Program-made: the position numbers and the translations under genes
From: Thermomonas sp.
GTDB lineage: Bacteria > Pseudomonadota > Gammaproteobacteria > Xanthomonadales > Xanthomonadaceae
Assembly (NCBI GenBank): GCA_024711415.1
Contig: JANJSW010000226.1
Location: 1 to 6,183, forward strand
Direction of reading: 5' to 3'
Length of the DNA: 6,183 nucleotides
Shown here: positions 1-6,183 of the stretch, one piece after another
Numbering within the stretch: the first letter of the stretch is position 1
Layout of the letters: each line of letters starts with the position of its first letter
Notes under the pieces: generated by a model
The model's database searches: none
What the model was told of the DNA's origin: nothing
Seen by the model: the letters and a program-made list of their open reading frames with translations, nothing else

Positions 1-1051
1 CAAGCGCGTCGAGCGCGGCAACGTCTACGTCGACCTGGGCGGCAACGCCGAGGCGATCATCTCCAAGGACAAGGGCATCCCGCGCGACGTGCTGCGCACC
101 GGCGACCGCGTGCGCGGCTACCTGTTCGACGTGCGCAGCGAGCCGCGCGGCCCGCAGCTGTTCATCAGCCGCGCGGCGCCGGAATTCATGATCGAGCTGT
201 TCAAGCTCGAGGTGCCGGAGGTCGGCCAGGGCCTGGTCTCGATCATGGGCTGCGCCCGCGATCCGGGCGACCGCGCCAAGATCGCCGTGCTCGCCCATGA
301 CAACCGCACCGACCCGATCGGCGCCTGCATCGGCATGCGCGGTTCGCGCGTGCAGGCGGTGACCAACGAGCTCAACGGCGAGCGCGTGGACATCATCCTG
401 TGGAGCGACAACCCCGCCCAGTTCGTCATCAACGCGATGGCGCCGGCCGAGGTGCAGTCGATCATCGTCGACGAGGACAAGCACGCGATGGACCTGGCCG
501 TGGCCGAGGAGAACCTCGCCAAGGCGATCGGCCGCGGTGGCCAGAACGTGCGCCTGGCCAGCCGCCTGACCGGCTGGCAGCTCAACGTGATGACCGCCGA
601 CCAGGTGCAGGCCAAGTCCGAGGCCGAGCAGGGCGCCGCCCGCCAGCTGTTCATGGACAAGCTGGAAGTGGACGAGGAAATCGCCGGCATCCTGGTCAGC
701 GAAGGCTTCAGCACCGTCGAGGAAGTGGCCTATGTGCCGGTGGCGGAGCTGCTGGCGGTCGAGGGCTTCGACGAGGACATCGTCGAGGAGCTGCGCTCGC
801 GGGCCCGCGACGCGCTGCTCAACGAGGCGCTGGCGGCGGAAGAGAACCTGGAAGAGCACCAGCCGGCCGAAGACCTGCTGTCGCTCGACGGCATGGACGA
901 AACCACCGCCTATGCGCTGGCCGAGCGCGGCGTGCGCACCCGCGAGGACCTGGCCGAGGCGGCTACCGACGAGATCGCCGACCTCGAGGGCATGGGCGAG
1001 GAGCGCGCGGCGGTGCTGATCATGGAAGCGCGCAAGCACTGGTTCGAATGA
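1..1051 (+). CDS. nusA: Transcription termination/antitermination factor NusA, 5'-truncated by window edge
   Basis: NusA binds RNA polymerase and nascent RNA in the cytoplasm and modulates pausing, termination and antitermination. The reading frame is open from base 2, so 349 codons plus a TGA stop are visible; E. coli NusA is about 495 aa, so roughly the first 145-150 residues (the polymerase-binding N-terminal domain) lie upstream. Visible order: end of the S1 domain (visible residues 1 to about 50, with [11 protein letters not shown]), KH1 with its GxxG loop GMRG (bases 332-343), KH2 with GRGG (530-541) inside the signature [17 protein letters not shown], then two acidic helix-hairpin-helix repeats (about 650-830 and 870-1045). 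The two C-terminal repeats are typical of gammaproteobacterial NusA and in E. coli contact the polymerase alpha subunit. A GTG at base 89 is internal, not the start. The gene is followed by a 116-base gap and infB, the usual order. Family assignment is near certain. Confidence 0.97.
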   Translation, partial: KRVERGNVYVDLGGNAEAIISKDKGIPRDVLRTGDRVRGYLFDVRSEPRGPQLFISRAAPEFMIELFKLEVPEVGQGLVSIMGCARDPGDRAKIAVLAHDNRTDPIGACIGMRGSRVQAVTNELNGERVDIILWSDNPAQFVINAMAPAEVQSIIVDEDKHAMDLAVAEENLAKAIGRGGQNVRLASRLTGWQLNVMTADQVQAKSEAEQGAARQLFMDKLEVDEEIAGILVSEGFSTVEEVAYVPVAELLAVEGFDEDIVEELRSRARDALLNEALAAEENLEEHQPAEDLLSLDGMDETTAYALAERGVRTREDLAEAATDEIADLEGMGEERAAVLIMEARKHWFE

Positions 1052-1089
1052 CGCCTGGCACGGCGCTGGCCCCGGCCCGCGCTGCCTGA

Positions 1090-1120
1090 TTGGCCGGTGG
1101 GCCCGGGCCCGCCCTACAAT
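1090..1120 (+). promoter_or_regulatory. Possible weak sigma70 promoter upstream of infB
   Basis: TACAAT at 1115-1120 matches five of six bases of the -10 consensus and stands out as AT-rich in a very GC-rich gap. The best -35 candidate is TTGGCC at 1090-1095 (four of six), but the 19-base spacer is longer than the ideal 17. A start near 1127 would leave a leader of about 40 bases before the infB ATG at 1168. Internal promoters within nusA operons are known, but this one rests only on motif matching, and infB can equally be read through from nusA. Confidence 0.35.
1096..1113 (+). repeat. GC-rich inverted repeat between nusA and infB
   Basis: Bases 1099-1110 (GGGCCCGGGCCC) form a perfect 12-base palindrome. 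As RNA, 1096-1102 can pair with 1107-1113 (seven pairs, one of them G·U) around the loop CCGG. No T-run follows, so it does not look like an intrinsic terminator. It lies immediately before the possible -10 element at 1115-1120. It could be a pause or attenuation hairpin in the nusA-infB transcript, or simply a product of high GC content. Confidence 0.5.
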
Positions 1121-1167
1121 CCACAGATTCGGTCGCCCGCGTGGCGGCCAAAGACACCGGAAACCGA

Positions 1168-3780
1168 ATGTCGCAGCAAACCACCATCCGCAAGCTGGCC
1201 GAACTGGTGAACACGCCGGTCGATAAACTGCTGGAACAACTGGCCGAGGCCGGCATGAAGTTCAGCGGTCCCGACCAGGTCATCACCAGCGCCGAGAAAC
1301 TCAAGCTGCACGGCTTCCTGCGCCGCGCGCACGGCAAGGCCGACAAGCCCGCCGACGAGGTCATCGCGCCCGGCAAGATCACCCTGAGCCGCAGCCGCAA
1401 GCAGGAGATCACCGTGGGCGGCGGTGGCAAGACCGGCCGTGGCGCCAGCACCGTCGAGGTGGTGACCCGCAAGAAGATCACCCTCAAGCCGGGCGAAGGC
1501 CGGCCGTTGAGCGCGAACGAAAAGCTGGACGCCGAGCGCGCCGACGCGCTGCGCAAGCTGGAGGAGTCGCGTGCTCGCAACCTCGCCGAGCAGCAGGCGC
1601 TGGCCGAGAAGGATCGCCAGCGCGCCGAGGAGCTGGCGGAGATCCGCCGCCGCGAGCAGGAAAGCGCCGAGCGCGCCGCCGCGGAAGCGACTGCCGCCGC
1701 CGAACTGGCGCTGGAGGAATCCGGCAAGCCCAAGAGCCACGGCCATGGTCACGGCCATGCGCCGAAGCCGGCCGCGCCGGTGCGGGAAGCCGACAAGGGC
1801 GCCGCGCACGTCAAGGGCAAGCCCGCGCACCGTGGTTCGCACGTCATGCAGGCCGGCGTCGAGGACGACGACAGCACCGCGCGTTTCGCCGGCCAGCTGC
1901 ACCTGTCCCCGTCCGACCGCGCGCGCCGCAGCAATGCGCCGCGTGGCCGCGGCAAGCCGGCCAAGCGTTCGCTGGACCAGTCGCGCACGGGTACCGGCTT
2001 CAACAAGCCCACCGCGCCGGTCATCCGCGAAATCGCCATCGGCGACGCGATCACCGTGGGCGATCTCGCCCAGAAGCTGGCGCTGAAGGGCGGCGAAGTG
2101 GTCAAGGCGCTGTTCAAGATGGGCGTGATGGCCACCATCACCCAGACCATCGATCACGACACCGCCGTGCTGGTGACCGAAGAGCTCGGCCACAAGGCCG
2201 TGCATGCCGATGCCGGCGACGCCGAATCCGAGCTGCTGGCGCACGCCGAGGAAGTGCAGGGCGACAAGGCCCAGCGCCCGCCGGTGGTCACCATCATGGG
2301 CCACGTCGACCACGGCAAGACCTCGCTGCTGGACTACATCCGCCGCACCAAGGTCGCCACCGGCGAAGCCGGCGGCATCACCCAGCACATCGGCGCCTAC
2401 CACGTGACCACGCCGAAGGGCGTGATCAGCTTCCTCGACACCCCCGGCCATGCGGCGTTCACCCACATGCGCCAGCGCGGCGCCAGGCTGACCGACATCG
2501 TGATCCTGGTGGTCGCGGCCGATGACGGCGTGATGCCGCAGACGGTGGAGGCGATCCAGCACGCGAAGGCGGCGAAGGTGCCGCTGATCGTGGCCATCAA
2601 CAAGATCGACAAGTCCGACGCCGACCCGTCGCGGGTCAAGAACGACCTGCTGGCGCACGACGTGGTGGCCGAGGATTTCGGCGGCGACGTGCAGATGGTG
2701 GAGCTGTCGGCCAAGACCGGCCTCGGCGTGGACGACCTGCTCGATGCGGTTTCGCTGCAGGCGGAAGTGCTCGACCTGCAGGCGGTGCACGAGGGCCGCG
2801 CCACCGGCGTGGTGATCGAGTCCGCGCTGGACAAGGGCCGCGGCCCGGTCGCCACGGTGCTGGTGCAGCAGGGCCTGCTGTCGAAGGGCGACTATCTGGT
2901 CTGCGGCATCCAGTACGGCCGCGTGCGCGCGCTGTTCGACGAGACCGGCGGCCAGGTGCAGTCCGCCGGCCCGTCGATCCCGGTGCAGATCCTCGGCCTG
3001 TCCGGCGTGCCGGAAGCCGGCGACGATTTCGTCGTCGTTGCCGACGAACGCCTGGCCAAGGACGTGGCCCAGCAGCGCGACACCAAGCGCCGCGAGCTGC
3101 GGCTGGTGGCTTCGGCGGGCAACCGCATGGAAGACATCATGGCGCAGATGGGCGAGGGCGCCAGCCAGCTGTCGCTCAACCTGGTGGTCAAGGCCGACGT
3201 GCACGGCACCATGCAGGCGCTGCGCGAGGCGTTGACGGGGCTGTCCAACGAGCAGATCAAGATCAACGTGATCGGCTCCGGCGTGGGCGGCATCACCGAG
3301 TCCGACGCCACCCTGGCCTCCACCTCGAAGGCCACCATCATCGGCTTCAACGTCCGCGCCGATGCCTCTGCGCGCAAGGTGATCGAGAGCAACGCCATCG
3401 ACCTGCGTTACTTCTCGATCATCTACGACGTGATCGACCAGGTGAAGCAGATCGCCTCCGGCGTGCTGGGCAAGGAGATCCGCGAGGAGATCATCGGCAC
3501 CGCCGAGGTGATGGAAGTGTTCCGTCACTCCAAGTTCGGTTCGATCGCGGGCTCCCGCGTGGTCGAGGGCATGATCCGCCGCGGCAAGCCGATCCGCGTG
3601 CTGCGCGACGACACCGTGATCTTCTCCGGCGAGCTGGATTCGCTGCGCCGCTTCAAGGAGAACGTGGACGAAGTCCGCAACGGCACCGAGTGCGGCATCG
3701 GCGTGAAGGGCTACGACCAGGTCAAGCCGGGCGACAAGATCGAGTGCTTCGAACGCATCGAGGTGCAGCGCACGCTGTAA
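1168..3780 (+). CDS. infB: Translation initiation factor IF2
   Basis: IF2 is the GTPase that brings fMet-tRNA to the 30S subunit and promotes 50S joining. The protein is 870 aa (E. coli 890). The ATG at 1168 is chosen because [20 protein letters not shown] is the family's N-terminal start and GGAAA (1159-1163) lies four bases ahead; in-frame TTG 1090 and GTG 1141 would only add non-conserved residues. Domains: IF2_N module (residues 1 to about 52); charged Ala/Glu/Arg-rich helical linker (118-184); His-Gly run (191-197); basic linker; second IF2_N-type module (about 286-343); G domain with G1 GHVDHGKT (378-385), G2 GGIT (402-405), G3 DTPGH (424-428), G4 NKID (478-481) and G5 SAK (514-516); beta-barrel domain II (about 541-625); domain III (about 669-765); and C-terminal domain IV (about 782-870) with the fMet-tRNA-binding segment [12 protein letters not shown]. 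All GTPase motifs are intact. rbfA starts 15 bases downstream. Confidence 0.98.
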   Translation: MSQQTTIRKLAELVNTPVDKLLEQLAEAGMKFSGPDQVITSAEKLKLHGFLRRAHGKADKPADEVIAPGKITLSRSRKQEITVGGGGKTGRGASTVEVVTRKKITLKPGEGRPLSANEKLDAERADALRKLEESRARNLAEQQALAEKDRQRAEELAEIRRREQESAERAAAEATAAAELALEESGKPKSHGHGHGHAPKPAAPVREADKGAAHVKGKPAHRGSHVMQAGVEDDDSTARFAGQLHLSPSDRARRSNAPRGRGKPAKRSLDQSRTGTGFNKPTAPVIREIAIGDAITVGDLAQKLALKGGEVVKALFKMGVMATITQTIDHDTAVLVTEELGHKAVHADAGDAESELLAHAEEVQGDKAQRPPVVTIMGHVDHGKTSLLDYIRRTKVATGEAGGITQHIGAYHVTTPKGVISFLDTPGHAAFTHMRQRGARLTDIVILVVAADDGVMPQTVEAIQHAKAAKVPLIVAINKIDKSDADPSRVKNDLLAHDVVAEDFGGDVQMVELSAKTGLGVDDLLDAVSLQAEVLDLQAVHEGRATGVVIESALDKGRGPVATVLVQQGLLSKGDYLVCGIQYGRVRALFDETGGQVQSAGPSIPVQILGLSGVPEAGDDFVVVADERLAKDVAQQRDTKRRELRLVASAGNRMEDIMAQMGEGASQLSLNLVVKADVHGTMQALREALTGLSNEQIKINVIGSGVGGITESDATLASTSKATIIGFNVRADASARKVIESNAIDLRYFSIIYDVIDQVKQIASGVLGKEIREEIIGTAEVMEVFRHSKFGSIAGSRVVEGMIRRGKPIRVLRDDTVIFSGELDSLRRFKENVDEVRNGTECGIGVKGYDQVKPGDKIECFERIEVQRTL

Positions 3781-3795
3781 GGCGTGCCTCCCGCC

Positions 3796-4167
3796 ATGGC
3801 GCAGAAATCCTTCCACCGCACCGACCGCGTCTCCGCCCAGCTCCGCCGCGAGCTGGGCACGCTGGTGCACGCGGCCGTGCGCGAGCACGGGCTGGCGTCG
3901 TCCAGCGTGTCCGACGTCGAGGTCACCCGCGACATGGCGCACGCCAAGGTGTTCGTGACCGTGCTGCAGCCCGACCGGGCCGCCGAAACGGTCAAGGCGC
4001 TGAAGGCGCTGGCGCCGGAGATCCGCTACCAGCTGGCGCGCGCGGTGAAGCTGCGGCACGTGCCGGAACTGCATTTCCACTACGACGAATCGGTGGATCG
4101 CGGCGAACGCATCGACAACCTGCTGCGCGACCTGCCCGACCTGCACGGCAGTGGCGACGGCGAATAA
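3796..4167 (+). CDS. rbfA: 30S ribosome-binding factor RbfA
   Basis: RbfA is a small KH-fold protein that binds immature 30S subunits, helps 16S rRNA 5'-end maturation and is needed for cold adaptation in E. coli. The product is 123 aa (E. coli 133). Family marks are [18 protein letters not shown] at the N-terminus, the strand segment [19 protein letters not shown] (38-56) and [14 protein letters not shown] (87-100). The ATG at 3796 gives the usual start; the in-frame GTG at 3784 would add four residues (MPPA) that do not look conserved. The ribosome-binding site is weak: only AAGG overlapping the infB stop, about 13 bases upstream, so translation is probably coupled to infB. The 3' end overlaps the proposed truB start. 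The alanine-x-glycine kink seen in E. coli RbfA between the KH helices is not present here: the aligned positions read LAP (residues 72-74). Confidence 0.96.
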   Translation: MAQKSFHRTDRVSAQLRRELGTLVHAAVREHGLASSSVSDVEVTRDMAHAKVFVTVLQPDRAAETVKALKALAPEIRYQLARAVKLRHVPELHFHYDESVDRGERIDNLLRDLPDLHGSGDGE

Positions 4168-5167
4168 TCCGCGCGAGCGCCGCCCGCGCACCGTGTTCCG
4201 CCGCCTGGACGGCATCCTGCTGCTGGACAAGCCGCAGGGACTGTCGTCCAACCAGGCCCTGCAGCGCGTCCGCCATCTGTTCCGCGCCGAAAAGGGCGGC
4301 CACACCGGCAGCCTGGATCCGCTGGCGACCGGGCTGCTGCCGGTCTGCTTCGGCGAGGCCACCAAGATCGCCGGCGGCCTGCTGGGTGCGCGCAAGGCCT
4401 ACGAAACCGTGGCCCGGCTGGGCGTGGTCACCGATACCGACGACGCCGATGGCCAGGTGCTGCGCGAACGGCCGGTGCCGGCGCTGACCATCGACGCCAT
4501 CGACGCGGCGCTGAAGACCTTCAGCGGGCGCATCCTCCAGCGTCCGCCGATCTATTCGGCGCTCAAGCGCGGCGGCGAACCGCTGTACGCAAAGGCAAGG
4601 CGCGGCGAAACGATCGAAGTGGAGCCGCGCGAAGTGGAGGTGCACGCCTTCGACCTGCTCAACGCCGCCGACCTGCTGGATGGCCAGCTGGAGAACGGCG
4701 CTTCGCCCAACCTGCGGCTGCACGTGGAGTGCGGTTCCGGCACCTACGTGCGCAGCCTGGTGCGCGACCTCGGCGAACTGCTGGGTTGCGGTGCCCACGT
4801 GGCGCAGCTGCGCCGGTTGTGGGTGGATCCGTTCCGCGAGCCGCGGATGTGGACGCTGGCGGCGCTGGAGGAGCTGCGCGAGCAGGCCGGGGAGCGCGTG
4901 CTCGATGCCTGCCTGCTGCCGATCGAGGCCGGCATGGCTTCGTGGCCGGAGGTTCGCGTCAATGCGGCGCAGGCGCATCGGCTGGGACGCGGGCAGGGCC
5001 TGCGCGGCCCGTATCCGCCGCGCGGCCGGCAGGTGGCGATCCTGGACGAGCAGGGGCGGGGTCTGGGCCTGGGCGACGTCGACGCCGAGGGCGGGCTGCG
5101 CCCGGCCCGGCTGTTCCGCTGGGCCGCCGAGGCCGCGGGGCAGGTCGACGCGCCGCATTGCCCGTGA
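4151..5167 (+). CDS. truB: tRNA pseudouridine(55) synthase TruB
   Basis: TruB isomerises uridine 55 in the T loop of tRNAs to pseudouridine and also acts as a tRNA-folding chaperone. From GTG 4151 the protein is 338 aa (E. coli 314). Motifs: [16 protein letters not shown] (19-34); catalytic motif [13 protein letters not shown] with nucleophile Asp56 (codon 4316-4318); conserved Tyr84 in [15 protein letters not shown] (91-101); [10 protein letters not shown] (130-139); and [15 protein letters not shown] with Arg201. These correspond to E. coli Asp48, Tyr76 and probably Arg181. A PUA-like C-terminal region spans about 245-330. The start is uncertain: the frame has no ATG near the N-terminus, GTG 4151 overlaps rbfA by 17 bases, and the alternative GTG 4193 would begin [14 protein letters not shown] and lose 14 non-conserved residues. 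Neither has a clear Shine-Dalgarno, which fits translational coupling to rbfA. Confidence 0.96.
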   Translation: MATANNPRERRPRTVFRRLDGILLLDKPQGLSSNQALQRVRHLFRAEKGGHTGSLDPLATGLLPVCFGEATKIAGGLLGARKAYETVARLGVVTDTDDADGQVLRERPVPALTIDAIDAALKTFSGRILQRPPIYSALKRGGEPLYAKARRGETIEVEPREVEVHAFDLLNAADLLDGQLENGASPNLRLHVECGSGTYVRSLVRDLGELLGCGAHVAQLRRLWVDPFREPRMWTLAALEELREQAGERVLDACLLPIEAGMASWPEVRVNAAQAHRLGRGQGLRGPYPPRGRQVAILDEQGRGLGLGDVDAEGGLRPARLFRWAAEAAGQVDAPHCP

Positions 5168-5187
5168 CTGCCTGCGCGGGCTATACT
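5158..5187 (+). promoter_or_regulatory. Probable sigma70 promoter for rpsO
   Basis: TATACT at 5182-5187 matches five of six bases of the -10 consensus. TTGCCC at 5158-5163 matches four of six of the -35, with an 18-base spacer. The promoter straddles the truB stop codon (5165-5167). Transcription would begin near 5194-5198, giving a leader of about 105 bases. E. coli also has a strong promoter directly upstream of rpsO, so position and strength fit a dedicated promoter for S15 (and, past the terminator, pnp). No experimental support is available here. Confidence 0.65.
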
Positions 5188-5222
5188 TCCGCTGCTCATC
5201 CGGGCAAATCTCCTTTCCATCC

Positions 5223-5270
5223 GCATCATCACGGCGAGCCGTGCGGTGCGGGCGATGCTCTTTCCGCCCG
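5223..5270 (+). promoter_or_regulatory. Structured rpsO leader, candidate S15 autoregulatory element
   Basis: The leader holds nested and competing stems. CACGG (5230-5234) pairs with CCGTG (5239-5243) around CGAG. An outer stem GCATC (5223-5227) pairs with GATGC (5254-5258). An alternative stem CGGGCG (5249-5254) pairs with CGCCCG (5265-5270) over a 10-base loop and shares base 5254 with the outer stem. In several bacteria S15 represses its own translation by binding such leader structures; in E. coli this is a pseudoknot near the ribosome-binding site. The regulatory role here is inferred from position and pairing only. Confidence 0.45.
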
Positions 5271-5301
5271 TTCCTGCCGGCCACGCGACTACGAGGCAAC
5301 C

Positions 5302-5562
5302 ATGTCCATCGATACCCAGAAAGTCATCAACGAACACAAGCGCGGCGACAACGACACCGGCTCCACCGAAGTCCAGGTCGCCCTGCTGACCGCCCGCATC
5401 GAGCAGCTCACCGAGCACTTCAAGGCCCACAAGCAGGACCACCACAGCCGCCGCGGCCTGCTGATGATGGTCAACCGCCGTCGCAGCCTGCTCGACTACC
5501 TGCACCAGAAGGATGCGGAACGCTACAAGGCGCTGATCGGCAAGCTCGGCCTGCGTCGCTAA
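5302..5562 (+). CDS. rpsO: 30S ribosomal protein S15
   Basis: S15 is a primary binder of the 16S rRNA central domain; it orients the three-way junction for assembly of the 30S platform and forms an inter-subunit bridge. The product is 86 aa (E. coli 89) and is complete from ATG to TAA. The family core is intact: [16 protein letters not shown] (18-33), the rRNA-contact motif DHHSRRGLL (46-54), RRRSLLDYL (59-67) and the terminal LGLRR. The N-terminal helix is about three residues shorter than in E. coli. GAGG at 5293-5296, five bases before the ATG, is a good ribosome-binding site and fixes the start. The gene has its own probable promoter (5158-5187) and is closed by an intrinsic terminator 10 bases after its stop, so it can be expressed as a monocistronic message, with read-through into pnp. 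Confidence 0.98.
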   Translation: MSIDTQKVINEHKRGDNDTGSTEVQVALLTARIEQLTEHFKAHKQDHHSRRGLLMMVNRRRSLLDYLHQKDAERYKALIGKLGLRR

Positions 5563-5572
5563 GAGAACACCC

Positions 5573-5606
5573 ACCGCGGCGCAGGAATGCGCCGCGGTTC
5601 GTTTTT
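5573..5606 (+). terminator. Intrinsic (rho-independent) terminator after rpsO
   Basis: Bases 5573-5583 and 5588-5598 form a perfect 11-pair stem (ACCGCGGCGCA with its complement) capped by the GNRA-type tetraloop GGAA. It is followed by TTCG and a run of five T (5602-5606). The three-base interruption before the T-run may weaken it. It sits between rpsO and pnp, as the rpsO terminator does in E. coli, where partial read-through supplies pnp. Confidence 0.88.
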
Positions 5607-5646
5607 GCCCTACCGTTCCACCCGATCGCGGCCAGTCCGCAACTCC

Positions 5647-5691
5647 GCATCGCATGTCGCGATGCAGCGCAGCAAGCGGGGCTTGCCTGCG
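5647..5691 (+). promoter_or_regulatory. Tandem hairpins in the pnp leader
   Basis: The first stem is GCATCGC (5647-5653) with GCGATGC (5659-5665), seven pairs around five bases. The second is CGCAGCAAGC (5668-5677) with GCTTGC plus TGCG (5681-5691), ten pairs with one bulged C (5687) and a three-base loop. No T-run follows either. In E. coli the pnp leader carries RNase III-processed stems through which PNPase represses its own synthesis. The same role here is an inference from position. Confidence 0.55.
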
Positions 5692-5710
5692 TCGATGAAC
5701 CAGTCAAACC

Positions 5711-5725
5711 AAGGATTCCCAAGTG
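5711..5725 (+). promoter_or_regulatory. Ribosome-binding site deciding the GTG start of pnp
   Basis: AAGGA at 5711-5715 lies seven bases before GTG 5723. The frame from this GTG reads [11 protein letters not shown], the expected N-terminus of PNPase. There is no in-frame ATG between the leader hairpins and this point that would give a better family match. Confidence 0.8.
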
Positions 5726-6183
5726 GCGAAGATCAGCAAGACCTTCCAGTACGGCAACCAGACCGTCACCCTCGAAACCGGCGAGATCGCGCGCCAGGCA
5801 GGCGGCGCGGTGATGGTGTCGTGCGATGGCACCGTGGTGCTGTGCACCGCCGTGGCGGCCAAGACCCAGCGCGAAGGGCAGGATTTCTTCCCGCTGACCG
5901 TTGACTACCAGGAGAAGTTCTACGCCGGTGGCCGCATCCCGGGTGGTTTCTTCAAGCGCGAAGGTCGCGCCACCGAGAAGGAAACCCTGACCAGCCGCCT
6001 GATCGACCGTCCGCTGCGTCCGCTGTTCCCGGAAGAATTCAAGAACGAAGTGCAGGTCATCGCCACGGTGATGTCGCTGAACCCGGAAGTGGACGGCGAC
6101 ATCCTGGCGCTGATCGGCTGCTCCGCCGCCGTCGCCCTGACCGGCGCCCCGTTCCAGGGCCCGATCGGCGCGGCCAAGGTCGG
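5723..6183 (+). CDS. pnp: Polyribonucleotide nucleotidyltransferase (PNPase), 3'-truncated by window edge
   Basis: PNPase degrades RNA 3' to 5' by phosphorolysis, releasing nucleoside diphosphates, and is often part of the RNA degradosome. Only the first 153 codons are visible; the full family protein is about 700 aa. The visible part belongs to the first RNase PH-like domain: [23 protein letters not shown] (8-30), [31 protein letters not shown] (52-82), [13 protein letters not shown] (91-103), and [25 protein letters not shown] (108-132). The FFKREGR stretch corresponds to the E. coli FFRREGR segment involved in RNA contact. The catalytic second RNase PH domain and the KH and S1 domains lie beyond the window. 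The start is GTG 5723, with a good AAGGA site. Expression probably comes from read-through of the rpsO terminator, with possible post-transcriptional control at the leader hairpins. Confidence 0.97.
   Translation, partial: MAKISKTFQYGNQTVTLETGEIARQAGGAVMVSCDGTVVLCTAVAAKTQREGQDFFPLTVDYQEKFYAGGRIPGGFFKREGRATEKETLTSRLIDRPLRPLFPEEFKNEVQVIATVMSLNPEVDGDILALIGCSAAVALTGAPFQGPIGAAKV

Noticed and set aside
400..1089. A 229-codon + strand frame overlapping nusA.
   Set aside because: Arg/Gly/Ala-rich out-of-frame shadow of nusA, with no start site or family match.
1846..1848. In-frame ATG within infB as a possible internal start giving a short IF2 isoform, as in E. coli IF2-beta/gamma.
   Set aside because: No Shine-Dalgarno is visible upstream, and the position does not clearly match the E. 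coli internal starts. It cannot be supported from sequence alone.
1114..4395. A 1093-codon open frame on the minus strand, antisense to all of infB and rbfA and the start of truB.
   Set aside because: Its translation is low-complexity, rich in His, Leu, Ala, Gly, Val and Arg, with no recognisable domain. In high-GC genes with G/C third positions, one antisense frame is often free of stops. The + strand genes here are all well-known families.
3992..5299. A 435-codon minus-strand open frame antisense to rbfA and truB.
   Set aside because: Same GC-bias artefact. Compositionally simple translation, no domain, and it covers confirmed coding sequence.
5684..5712. A possible pnp promoter starting with TTGCCT at 5684.
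   Set aside because: No acceptable -10 sequence lies at 16-18 bases; the bases there read AACCAA. The TTGCCT is also part of the second leader hairpin.
4680..5813. A + strand frame running through truB, the gap, rpsO and into pnp.
   Set aside because: It is out of frame with truB, rpsO and pnp, has an Arg/Ala-rich translation, and crosses a terminator.
1..6183. A novel defence, mobile or biosynthetic system hidden in the window.
   Set aside because: Every long coding region belongs to the conserved nusA-pnp cluster in its usual order. The gaps are short and explained by promoter, leader and terminator signals, and composition is uniform throughout.

Overview
The window is a stretch of the conserved bacterial translation and RNA-processing cluster nusA – infB – rbfA – truB – rpsO – pnp. 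All genes lie on the + strand. Every coding region can be recognised from its protein family. I found no mobile element, tRNA, rRNA, CRISPR array or foreign-looking insert. The DNA is very GC-rich, with C or G at most third codon positions. The protein sequences (for example the IF2 N-terminus [20 protein letters not shown] and the RbfA start [20 protein letters not shown]) resemble those of Xanthomonadaceae/Lysobacteraceae (Lysobacter, Luteimonas, Xanthomonas and relatives, Gammaproteobacteria). That placement rests on remembered family sequences, not on a database search.

Layout. Bases 1-1051 hold the 3' part of nusA, from within the S1 domain to the end. A 116-base gap with a GC-rich palindrome and a possible -10 element precedes infB (1168-3780, IF2, 870 aa). 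rbfA (3796-4167) follows after 15 bases. truB probably starts at a GTG inside the end of rbfA (4151-5167). A plausible sigma70 promoter straddles the truB stop codon, and a roughly 105-base structured leader precedes rpsO (5302-5562, S15). A strong intrinsic terminator (5573-5606) lies immediately after rpsO. It is followed by two tandem hairpins and a good ribosome-binding site ahead of the GTG start of pnp, whose first 153 codons run off the window end (5723-6183). No gene-free stretch exceeds 300 bases.

How the genes work together. NusA controls RNA polymerase pausing, termination and antitermination. IF2 delivers initiator tRNA to the 30S subunit. RbfA matures the 30S subunit. TruB makes pseudouridine 55 in tRNA. 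S15 is a primary 16S rRNA binder in 30S assembly. PNPase degrades RNA 3' to 5'. The grouping couples transcription, ribosome assembly, initiation and RNA turnover. The regulatory parts (rpsO promoter and leader, rpsO-pnp terminator, pnp leader hairpins) sit where E. coli has S15 autoregulation and RNase III/PNPase autoregulation.

The window is ordinary core genome. I see no previously undescribed system. The points most worth a second look are the RNA structures in the rpsO leader and in the rpsO-pnp gap, plus a few start-codon and family-motif details.
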